From: an uncultured Acidimicrobiaceae bacterium
GTDB lineage: Bacteria; Actinomycetota; Acidimicrobiia; Acidimicrobiales; MedAcidi-G1
Length of the DNA: 9,843 nucleotides
Assembly (NCBI GenBank): GCA_913054115.1
Contig: CAJXIS010000051.1
Location: 1-9,843, forward strand
Reading direction: 5' to 3'
This document shows, piece by piece, positions 1-5,449 of this stretch; position 1 is the first letter of the stretch, and every line of letters begins with the position of its first letter. Under the pieces are notes generated by a model. That model did not search any database. It had not been told where the DNA came from and saw only the letters and a program-made list of their open reading frames with translations. Position numbers and translations under genes: made by a program.

Positions 1-22
1 CCGGGGTTAGGGTCGCCGGATC

Positions 23-799
23 ATGGCCACGGATCATCAGGAAGCAGCGCTCGACGACGGGTTCGACGACCACGCGGTCGCAGGGCTGCTCGCCAGGGAG
101 GCCGGCGACCTGCTGCTCGACCTGCGGGGCCGGTCGCTGGCCGAGGGGATGTCGGGCTGGCGGCTCCAGTCGCTGGGCGACCAGTCCGCCCACGACCACC
201 TGGTCGCCCGCCTCGCCGAGTTGCGGCCCGACGATGCCGTGCTCTCCGAGGAGGGCGCTGACGACCGCAGCCGCCTGAGCGCCGAGCGGACCTGGATCAT
301 CGACCCTTTGGACGGCACGTCGGACTACCCCCGGATCGGAAGCGCCGAGTGGGCTGTCCATGTGGCTCTGGTGATCGACGGCCGACCGGTGGCGGGGGCG
401 GTGTCGGTGCCGGCGAACGGTGGTCTGTACGGGACGCTCCAGTCTCCGTTGCCGACACGGACTCTCCGGGAGCGGCCCATCGTGGTGACCAGCCGGTCGC
501 AGTGGGGACATGCCGAGGATGTGGCGGCGGCCATCGGCGGCGAGGTCCACGCCTTCGGTTCTGCGGGCGCCAAGGCCATGGCGGTGGTGTCGGGTGCCGC
601 CGACGTCTACGTGCACCCCAGCGGGCTCTACGAGTGGGACGTCTGCGCACCGGCGGCCGTGGCGGCAGCAGCCGGCCTCGACGTGACCGGCGTGGACGGC
701 TCGGTACTGGTGTTCAACAAGGCCCGCCCTGTGGTGCCGGGCCTGCTCATCAGCCGCCCCGAGTACACCGAAAGGGCAAGGGCCGCCCTGCGCTGGTAG
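23..799 (+). CDS. cysQ: 3'(2'),5'-bisphosphate nucleotidase CysQ (inositol monophosphatase superfamily)
   Basis: A 258-residue protein of the Mg2+-dependent, Li+-sensitive phosphatase superfamily. It should remove the 3'-phosphate from PAP (3',5'-ADP), and possibly PAPS, in the cytoplasm, clearing an end product of sulfate assimilation and of phosphopantetheine transfer from CoA. Visible metal-site motifs are SEEGADD (about residues 75-81, E76/E77), IIDPLDGT (92-99, D94 and D97) and YEWDVCAP (203-210, D206). The motif GSAGAKAMAV (179-188) and the overall length match mycobacterial CysQ as I remember it, which favours CysQ over a generic inositol monophosphatase. The ATG at 23 gives a normal N-terminus, though no clear Shine-Dalgarno is visible in the 22 bases available. 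The gene converges on coaE with only 11 bases between the stops. Family assignment is firm; the exact substrate is inferred. Confidence 0.9.
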   Translation: MATDHQEAALDDGFDDHAVAGLLAREAGDLLLDLRGRSLAEGMSGWRLQSLGDQSAHDHLVARLAELRPDDAVLSEEGADDRSRLSAERTWIIDPLDGTSDYPRIGSAEWAVHVALVIDGRPVAGAVSVPANGGLYGTLQSPLPTRTLRERPIVVTSRSQWGHAEDVAAAIGGEVHAFGSAGAKAMAVVSGAADVYVHPSGLYEWDVCAPAAVAAAAGLDVTGVDGSVLVFNKARPVVPGLLISRPEYTERARAALRW

Positions 800-810
800 G
801 GGGAGGCGCC

Positions 811-1437
811 TCAGGCCCTTCCGGCCAGTGCCGCCCAGAGGGCGTTCACCTTGGCGTCCAGGGCGGCTTCGTCGCCGTTGTTGGTGAGCACGTGGTCGGC
901 GACGGTGCGGCGTTCGGCATCGGTGGCCTGTGCGGCCATGCGGGCACGGGCGTCGTCGGCGGACATGCCGCGGTCGGCGAGGCGGGCCAGGCGCACCTCG
1001 GGATCGGCCTCGACCACGATCACTTGCGTGTAGCCGCGCCCGTCGGGTAGTCGGCCCAGCTCACTCTCGACGAGGACGGCCATGTCGAGGACGACCAGCG
1101 GCGGTGGGTCGCCTGCCAGTGCGTCCAGGCGGCGGGCCAGCTCGCGGTTGATCGCCGGGTGGCTGATGGCCTCGAGGTCGGCCAGGCGTCCGTCGCCGCC
1201 GAACCCTCGGTCAACGGCGAAGACCAAACCGGCGAGCGCCGCACGGTCGACGGAACCGTCGGCGGCCAGCACGCCCTCGCCGAACGCGTCCCGTATCCGA
1301 TCCCGCACGTCGTCGAACGTGAGCACCTCGCGGCCTATGGCATCGACATCGATCACGTGGGCTCCCCGCTCGGCGAGCAGGGACGCCACGGTCGACTTGC
1401 CCGCCCCGATGCCGCCGCAGAGTCCGATCACCAACAC
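811..1437 (-). CDS. coaE: Dephospho-CoA kinase CoaE
   Basis: A P-loop kinase that phosphorylates the 3'-OH of dephospho-CoA with ATP, the last step of coenzyme A synthesis, in the cytoplasm. From the GTG at 1437 it has 208 residues, normal for single-domain CoaE; the extra C-terminal GrpB-like domain of mycobacterial CoaE is absent. The Walker A is GGIGAGKST (residues 8-16), followed by the CoaE-type VIDVDAIGREV (28-38), SHPAI (92-96) and a lid segment around RMAAQATDAERR (166-177). The segment before SHPAI is a few residues longer than usual. The reading frame stays open far upstream, across the riboswitch and btuF, but the conserved N-terminus fixes the start at the GTG-TTG-GTG cluster 1429-1437. 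GTG 1431 is an equally possible start; no strong Shine-Dalgarno separates them. The gene is divergent from the btu operon and convergent with cysQ. Confidence 0.92.
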   Translation of the reverse strand: MLVIGLCGGIGAGKSTVASLLAERGAHVIDVDAIGREVLTFDDVRDRIRDAFGEGVLAADGSVDRAALAGLVFAVDRGFGGDGRLADLEAISHPAINRELARRLDALAGDPPPLVVLDMAVLVESELGRLPDGRGYTQVIVVEADPEVRLARLADRGMSADDARARMAAQATDAERRTVADHVLTNNGDEAALDAKVNALWAALAGRA

Positions 1438-1484
1438 GGCAACAGCGTGGCGCACGTTCCGGTCCGCGGCAAGCGGGGGACGGA

Positions 1485-1490
1485 TAGCCT
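1485..1490 (+). promoter_or_regulatory. Candidate -10 element for the btu riboswitch transcript
   Basis: TAGCCT fits the actinobacterial -10 pattern TANNNT and lies six to seven bases before the predicted first paired base of the riboswitch P1 helix (about 1496), where a transcript should begin. I see no convincing -35 hexamer 16-19 bases upstream, so this is a weak call resting on position. Confidence 0.3.
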
Positions 1491-1495
1491 GCGCC

Positions 1496-1603
1496 AGCCC
1501 TGTGGTTCGGCGAAGCCGGTGAGATTCCGGCGCTGTCCCGCAACTGTGTGCCTGAGCTCCCTCCGGGGAGCGTGGGCGAGCCAGGTCGATCGGCCGCAGG
1601 GTT
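1496..1603 (+). promoter_or_regulatory. Cobalamin (adenosylcobalamin/B12) riboswitch aptamer
   Basis: The leader of btuF carries the hallmarks of a B12 riboswitch. The ends pair in a 10-bp P1 helix, 1496-1505 with 1594-1603, allowing two G-U pairs. Inside is a 5-bp stem GCCGG (1515-1519) with CCGGC (1527-1531), closing the loop TGAGATT (L5 position in class I aptamers). The conserved core CTGTCCCGCAACTGT follows at 1533-1547. Next comes a 6-bp hairpin GCTCCC (1556-1561) with GGGAGC (1566-1571), then a recognisable but degenerate B12 box AGCCAGGTCGATCGGCC (1579-1595). The aptamer is compact: the peripheral P7-P11 region of large class I members is essentially reduced to one hairpin. Binding of cobalamin would be expected to repress the downstream importer genes. 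The aptamer class call is from conserved motifs; ligand preference (adenosyl- versus methyl- or aquocobalamin) cannot be told. Confidence 0.88.
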
Positions 1604-1677
1604 CGACAACAGCTCTCGAGGAAGAGCGGTCGTCGGACAGGGCTTCCTGTCTGCGCCCGTCCTCGACAGACAGGAGA
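1604..1677 (+). promoter_or_regulatory. btuF: Translational expression platform: alternative hairpins controlling the btuF ribosome binding site
   Basis: Between aptamer and btuF lies an imperfect stem-loop (CGAC 1604-1607 with GTCG 1632-1635, inner GCTCT 1612-1616 with AGAGC 1623-1627). It is followed by two mutually exclusive hairpins built on the same strand segment, CCTGTCTG at 1646-1653. That segment can pair with CGGACAGG at 1634-1641 (loop GCTT, 8 bp with one G-U), leaving the btuF Shine-Dalgarno free. It can also pair with CAGACAGG at 1667-1674 (9 bp with T1645-A1675), burying the Shine-Dalgarno AGGAGA at 1672-1677, five to six bases before the ATG at 1682. No U-tract follows, so control looks translational, not by termination. 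Which fold is ligand-bound is inferred from the family: sequestration when B12 is bound. Confidence 0.75.
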
Positions 1678-1681
1678 ACCC

Positions 1682-2605
1682 ATGGAAAGCCCTGTGTTTC
1701 GCACACCACTCCGGCTCGGCCGTCCTGCGGCCGTGCTGCTCGCCCTGACCCTTGCCGCCGCCGGTTGCGGCGGCGACGGGGGTTCGTCCGGTGGTGCCGT
1801 GAGTGGCATCGCCACGACCACTACCACGACGACCACGGCGGCGCCGGCTCCATCGAGCATCGTTTCGCTGTCGGCGACGGCGACGGAGATCCTGTTTGCG
1901 ATCGGTGCCGGTGACCAGGTTGTGGCGGTCGACGACCAGTCGACGTATCCGGCGGAGGCGCCGATGTCGGCGTTGTCGGGTTTCACGCCGAATGTGGAGT
2001 CGATCGCCGGCTACGACCCCGACCTGGTGGTCATCTCGTACGACCCGGGCGACCTGGTGGTCGGACTCACGGCGTTGGGCATCGGCGTGCTGATGCAGGG
2101 TGCCGCCAACGCCATCGACGACACGTATGCGCAGATCGCCGAGTTGGGCGACATGACGGGCCACGCCGACGAGGCGGCGGCGCTCAACGAGTCGATCGCC
2201 GACGAGCTGGCGGCCCTCGCGGAGGGCCAACCCGGTGCCGGACTGACGTACTTCCACGAGATCGACGCGACGCTGTATACCGCCACGTCGTCGACGTTCC
2301 TGGGGCAGCTCTACGCCATGTTGGGGCTCGAGAACATCGCCGATCCGGCGGACGAGGACGGTTGGGGGTATCCGCAACTCTCGCCGGAGTACGTGATCGA
2401 CGTGGATCCGAACCTGATCTTCCTGGCGGACGCCGAGTGGGGCGAGTCGGCCGAGACGGTCGCTGCCCGTCCGGGGTGGGACACCATGACGGCCGTGCAG
2501 GCAGGCAACGTGTTCCTGCTGGACGAGACCGCCGGCCGCTGGGGCCCACGCATCGTCGATTTCCTCGCCACGGTCAAGGCCGCCGTCGAGGAAGCCACGG
2601 GTTGA
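1682..2605 (+). CDS. btuF: Cobalamin-binding lipoprotein BtuF (class III solute-binding protein)
   Basis: The 307-residue extracytoplasmic substrate-binding component of an ABC importer. The N-terminus is a lipoprotein signal: basic residues, a hydrophobic run (about 16-27) and a lipobox ending AAAGC with the lipidated cysteine at residue 29. A Gly/Ser linker and a run of eight threonines (45-52) tether the domain to the membrane. From about residue 57 the protein is a TroA/BtuF-type fold: SIVSLSATATEILFAIGAG at the start, then DPDLVV and a long connecting helix, ending GRWGPRIVDFL near the C-terminus. Such folds bind B12, ferric siderophores or haem; the B12 riboswitch immediately upstream is the reason for choosing cobalamin. 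The start is fixed by AGGAGA at 1672-1677. It is the first gene of the operon, 10 bases ahead of btuC. Confidence 0.88.
   Translation: MESPVFRTPLRLGRPAAVLLALTLAAAGCGGDGGSSGGAVSGIATTTTTTTTAAPAPSSIVSLSATATEILFAIGAGDQVVAVDDQSTYPAEAPMSALSGFTPNVESIAGYDPDLVVISYDPGDLVVGLTALGIGVLMQGAANAIDDTYAQIAELGDMTGHADEAAALNESIADELAALAEGQPGAGLTYFHEIDATLYTATSSTFLGQLYAMLGLENIADPADEDGWGYPQLSPEYVIDVDPNLIFLADAEWGESAETVAARPGWDTMTAVQAGNVFLLDETAGRWGPRIVDFLATVKAAVEEATG
1814..1837 (+). repeat. Eight consecutive threonine codons (ACN)8 in btuF
   Basis: A low-complexity run encoding eight threonines in the linker between the lipidated cysteine and the binding domain. The codons mix ACG, ACC and ACT, so it is a selected low-complexity linker more than a pure triplet expansion. 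Thr-rich linkers of this sort are common in actinobacterial lipoproteins. Confidence 0.8.
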
Positions 2606-2615
2606 CCCTGCGCCC

Positions 2616-3692
2616 ATGAACGCCACGGATCGGACCCCGGAGGCGAGCCGCGCTCGACTCGAGCCGGTGGGGCTCCGGCCGTGGTGGGTGGCGTCCGGCG
2701 TCCTCGCCGTCGTTGTCGCCGGCATCGCCGGGCTCGTGCTCGGTCCGGCGCAGATCGGCGCCTGGGACGTCGTCGTCGAGTTGGCCGACCGCCTGCCGTT
2801 CGTCGACACCGATTCGGGCCTGGGTGAACGCCAAAGGGCGATCATCTGGGAGATCCGGCTGCCTCGTGTCGTGCTGGGCCTGCTGGTCGGGGCCATGCTC
2901 GCCACGGCCGGCGGCGCCTACCAGGGGGTGTTCCGCAACCCGCTGGCCGACCCGTACCTGTTGGGCGTGGCCGCCGGCGCCGGCTTCGGCGCCACCGTGG
3001 CCATCGTGTCGGGGATCGGTGACGGGATCGGAATCATCGACCCGATCCCGATGATGGCCTTTGCCGGGGCACTCGTTGCCGTCGTGCTGACGTATCTCAT
3101 CGGCGCCACCGGCGGTCGCCTCGACCCGGTGACCAGCCTCGTGCTGGCGGGTGTTGCGGTGGCCAGCTTCTTCACCGCCATCCAGACGTTCGTGCAGCAA
3201 CGCCACTCGGAGACGATCCGGCAGGTCTACTTCTTCGTCCTCGGGCAGCTCCGCACGGCCGGCTGGGACGAGGTGACCCTGCTGGCCCCGTACACGGGCG
3301 TGTGCCTGTTCGTGATCCTGGCCGTGCGCCGACGCATGGACGCCCTGGGCGTTGGCGACGAGGAGGCCGGCGCCCTGGGCCTCGACGTAAGGAAGCTCCG
3401 CCTCGTGACCGTGGTGGCCGCATCGCTCGGCACCGCCGCTGCGGTGTCGGTGTCGGGCCTCATCGGCTTTGTCGGGATCATCGTCCCGCACACCATCCGG
3501 TTGCTGTTCGGCAGCAGCTACCGGGTGATCCTGCCGCTGACGGTGCTGTTCGGTGGGGCGTTCCTCGTCGCCGCCGACCTGGTGGCCCGCCTCGCCCTCG
3601 AGCCGGCCGAGATGCCGATCGGCGTGGTGACGGCCTTCCTCGGCGCCCCGTTCTTCGTGCTGATCCTGCGCACCACCCGGAGGTCCCGATGA
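2616..3692 (+). CDS. btuC: Cobalamin ABC transporter permease BtuC (FecCD family)
   Basis: A 358-residue integral membrane protein of the FecCD/BtuC family, which works as a homodimer forming the translocation path for the substrate delivered by BtuF. The first membrane segment is about residues 23-43. The family hallmark AYQGVFRNPLADPYLLG lies at 101-117, the ATPase-contacting loop around GDEEAGALGLDVRKLR at 247-262, and the conserved GFVGIIVPHTIR at 284-295, followed by the last hydrophobic segments (304-324 and 334-351). Roughly nine to ten hydrophobic helices can be read, as expected. The ATG lies 10 bases after the btuF stop with no strong Shine-Dalgarno, so translation is probably coupled. 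The stop codon overlaps the ATG of the 21-codon ORF (ATGA at 3689-3692). B12 specificity is from context, since the family also moves siderophores and haem. Confidence 0.9.
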   Translation: MNATDRTPEASRARLEPVGLRPWWVASGVLAVVVAGIAGLVLGPAQIGAWDVVVELADRLPFVDTDSGLGERQRAIIWEIRLPRVVLGLLVGAMLATAGGAYQGVFRNPLADPYLLGVAAGAGFGATVAIVSGIGDGIGIIDPIPMMAFAGALVAVVLTYLIGATGGRLDPVTSLVLAGVAVASFFTAIQTFVQQRHSETIRQVYFFVLGQLRTAGWDEVTLLAPYTGVCLFVILAVRRRMDALGVGDEEAGALGLDVRKLRLVTVVAASLGTAAAVSVSGLIGFVGIIVPHTIRLLFGSSYRVILPLTVLFGGAFLVAADLVARLALEPAEMPIGVVTAFLGAPFFVLILRTTRRSR

Positions 3693-3754
3693 CGGCGATT
3701 CCAGATTCACCCGTTCTCGTCCCGATCAGGTACTCGAATCAGGAGTCCCGATGA
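3689..3754 (+). CDS. Possible 21-codon ORF between btuC and btuD
   Basis: A 21-residue reading frame starting MTAIPDSP and ending SNQESR. It has a strong Shine-Dalgarno, GGAGG at 3679-3683, five bases before its ATG. Its ATG overlaps the btuC stop (ATGA 3689-3692), and its own TGA overlaps the btuD ATG (ATGA 3751-3754). Ribosomes could therefore move from btuC through it into btuD. Its start region duplicates that of btuD: TCCCGATGAC is identical in both, followed by two mismatches and CGAT, and the encoded starts are MTAI and MTTI. It has no membrane segment, cysteine or recognisable domain. It may be a real coupling peptide, or the leftover of a local duplication or of an older btuD start. 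I give it no function. Confidence 0.35.
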   Translation: MTAIPDSPVLVPIRYSNQESR

Positions 3755-4539
3755 CCACGATCTCCTGCCGGGACGTGGCCGTCGCCTTCGGCGGCGTCGA
3801 CGTGCTGTGCGGCATCGACCTCGAGGTGCCGTCGGGCGGTTGGGTCACCGTCGTCGGCCCGAACGGAGCCGGCAAGAGCACGCTGCTGCGGGCCGTTGGC
3901 GGCATCGTCGATGCCGGCGGCAGCATCGACCTGGGCGGTCGTTCGGTGGCCGGAATGGCCCGCCGCGAGCTGGCACGCCTGGTGGCCCTGGTGCCCCAGG
4001 AGCCGGTGATCCCGCCGGGCATGCGGGTCGTCGACTACGTCCTGCTCGGCCGCACCGCGCACCTGGGCTTTTTCGAGGTCGAGGGCGACGCCGACCTGGA
4101 CGTGGCCGTGAAGGCGCTCGCCGACCTCGACGCCGGTCCGCTGGCCGACCGCACGGTCGACACGCTCTCCGGGGGCGAGCGCCAGCGGATCGTGATCGCC
4201 CGTGCCCTGGCCCAGGAGTCGCCGGTGCTGCTCCTCGACGAGCCCACCACCGCCCTCGACGTGGGCCACCAGCAGGAGGTGCTCGACCTGGTCGACCGGC
4301 TGCGGTCCGAGCGCAACCTGACGGTGCTGGCCACGATGCACGATCTCACGCTGGCCGGCCAGTACGCCGACCTGCTCGTGATGCTCGACGCCGGCGTGGT
4401 CGCTGCGGCCGGCTCGGCCGACGAGGTGCTCACGGAGGAGGCGGTCAACCGCCACTACGGCGCCAGGGTCCGGGTGGTGCCCGACGAGGCAGGCCCGATC
4501 GTCGTACCGGTGCGCCGGGCTGGTAGTGACGGGGCATGA
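3751..4539 (+). CDS. btuD: Cobalamin ABC transporter ATP-binding protein BtuD
   Basis: The 262-residue cytoplasmic ATPase that powers the BtuCDF importer. All ABC motifs are present and intact: Walker A GPNGAGKS (residues 36-43), Q-loop VPQEP (81-85, Q83), signature LSGGERQR (139-146), Walker B VLLLDE (159-164), D-loop TALD (167-170) and H-loop ATMHDL (194-199, H197). Length and sequence style fit the FepC/BtuD subfamily serving FecCD permeases, in agreement with the adjacent btuC. The start is supported by AGGAG at 3741-3745 with a five-base spacer, and by the ATGA overlap with the 21-codon ORF. The last bases overlap the start of the dehalogenase gene (ATGA 4536-4539). Substrate is inferred from the riboswitch and the operon. 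Confidence 0.9.
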   Translation: MTTISCRDVAVAFGGVDVLCGIDLEVPSGGWVTVVGPNGAGKSTLLRAVGGIVDAGGSIDLGGRSVAGMARRELARLVALVPQEPVIPPGMRVVDYVLLGRTAHLGFFEVEGDADLDVAVKALADLDAGPLADRTVDTLSGGERQRIVIARALAQESPVLLLDEPTTALDVGHQQEVLDLVDRLRSERNLTVLATMHDLTLAGQYADLLVMLDAGVVAAAGSADEVLTEEAVNRHYGARVRVVPDEAGPIVVPVRRAGSDGA

Positions 4540-5423
4540 GCACACGCGAGAACACGGATATGCCGAAAAAGCGGTTCTGCGAGGTCCACGGGAAGCGCAT
4601 GGCCTATGTCGAGCATGGCGTGGGCGATCCGATCGTGTTCCTGCACGGCAACCCGACGTCGTCGTACCTCTGGCGCGACGTCATCCCCCACCTGGCCGGC
4701 GCCGGACGGTGCATCGCCCCCGACCTGATCGGCCAGGGCGACTCCGACAAGCTCGACGACTCCGGCCCCGGGTCGTACCGCTTCGTCGAGCACCGGAAGT
4801 TCTTGTTCGAGTTGCTCGAGCGTCTGGGGGTCGAGGAGCGCGTGACGCTCGTGGTCCACGACTGGGGTTCGGCGCTGGGCTTCGACTGGGCCAGGCAGCA
4901 CCCGGACGCCGTGAAGGGCATCTGCTACATGGAGGCCATCGTGCAACCCATCGCCTCGTGGGACGAGTGGCCCGAGAACGCCCGGGGAATCTTCCAGGGC
5001 TTCCGCTCCGAGGCCGGCGAGGAGCTGGTGCTCGAGAAGAACCTCTTCGTCGAGGGCGTGCTCCCCAACGCCATCGCACGCGACCTCAGCGCCGAGGAGC
5101 ACGATGAGTATCGGCGCCCCTTCGTCGAGCCGGGCGAGTCCCGACGCCCGACGCTGACGTGGCCCCGCGAGATCCCGATCGCCGGCGAGCCCGCCGACGT
5201 GGTGGCGATCGTCGCCGACTATGCCGGGTTCCTCGCCGGTTCGCCGATCCCGAAGCTGTTCGTGAACGCAGAACCGGGGGCGATCCTCACCGGTGTCCAG
5301 CGCGAGTTCTGCCGCACCTGGCCCAACCAGACCGAGGTCACGGTCGCTGGCCGCCACTTCATCCAGGAGGACAGCCCCGACAAGATCGGCGCCGCTCTGG
5401 CCGACTGGTACGCGCTGCTCTAG
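4536..5423 (+). CDS. Haloalkane dehalogenase, LinB-like (HLD-II subfamily alpha/beta hydrolase)
   Basis: A 295-residue alpha/beta hydrolase that should hydrolyse carbon-halogen bonds in haloalkanes to an alcohol and a halide ion, without cofactor, in the cytoplasm. Every catalytic element of the LinB/DhaA type is visible: oxyanion/halide-site asparagine in FLHGNPTSSYLWR (N39), nucleophile and halide-binding tryptophan in VVHDWGSALGFDWA (D109, W110), the HLD-II acid in YMEAI (E133) and the base in AGRHFIQEDSP (H274). Spacing is within one or two residues of LinB (N38, D108, W109, E132, H272). The cap region (about 135-215) and SPIPKLFVNAEPGA also resemble LinB closely. The ATG at 4536 overlaps the btuD stop; ATG 4560 is an in-frame alternative, and neither has a strong Shine-Dalgarno. 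It is the last gene of the B12-riboswitch operon. Chemistry is well supported; natural substrate unknown. Confidence 0.92.
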   Translation: MSTRENTDMPKKRFCEVHGKRMAYVEHGVGDPIVFLHGNPTSSYLWRDVIPHLAGAGRCIAPDLIGQGDSDKLDDSGPGSYRFVEHRKFLFELLERLGVEERVTLVVHDWGSALGFDWARQHPDAVKGICYMEAIVQPIASWDEWPENARGIFQGFRSEAGEELVLEKNLFVEGVLPNAIARDLSAEEHDEYRRPFVEPGESRRPTLTWPREIPIAGEPADVVAIVADYAGFLAGSPIPKLFVNAEPGAILTGVQREFCRTWPNQTEVTVAGRHFIQEDSPDKIGAALADWYALL

Positions 5424-5428
5424 GTCCC

Positions 5429-5443
5429 CGGCGGCACCCGCCG
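5429..5443. terminator. Short GC hairpin between convergent genes, possible weak terminator
   Basis: CGGCGG (5429-5434) pairs perfectly with CCGCCG (5438-5443) around a three-base loop, in the 26-base gap between the stops of the dehalogenase and hibernation-factor genes. It is symmetric and could act on both strands. It has no T-tract on either side, so it is not a canonical intrinsic terminator, and in DNA this GC-rich such a stem could occur by chance. Confidence 0.3.
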
Positions 5444-5449
5444 CACTCC

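Noticed and set aside
811..1986. Very long minus-strand reading frame extending coaE upstream to 1986
   Set aside because: The extra N-terminal part lies antisense to the riboswitch and btuF, has no family likeness, and the P-loop N-terminus of CoaE fixes the start near 1437.
1211..2905. 564-codon open frame on the minus strand opposite coaE, btuF and btuC
   Set aside because: Arg/His-rich low-complexity translation typical of antisense frames in GC-rich DNA; overlaps four well-supported features.
2574..3710. 378-codon minus-strand frame opposite btuC
   Set aside because: Translation is dominated by His, Gln, Glu and Asp repeats, the expected shadow of a GC-rich membrane protein gene.
1682..4539. 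Ferric siderophore or haem importer as an alternative to B12 uptake
   Set aside because: The protein families alone cannot exclude it, but the cobalamin riboswitch directly controlling the first gene makes B12 much more likely.
4536..5423. Corrinoid-dependent reductive dehalogenase to explain the B12 link
   Set aside because: The sequence has no iron-sulfur or corrinoid motifs and carries a complete hydrolytic Asp-His-Glu triad of the haloalkane dehalogenase family.
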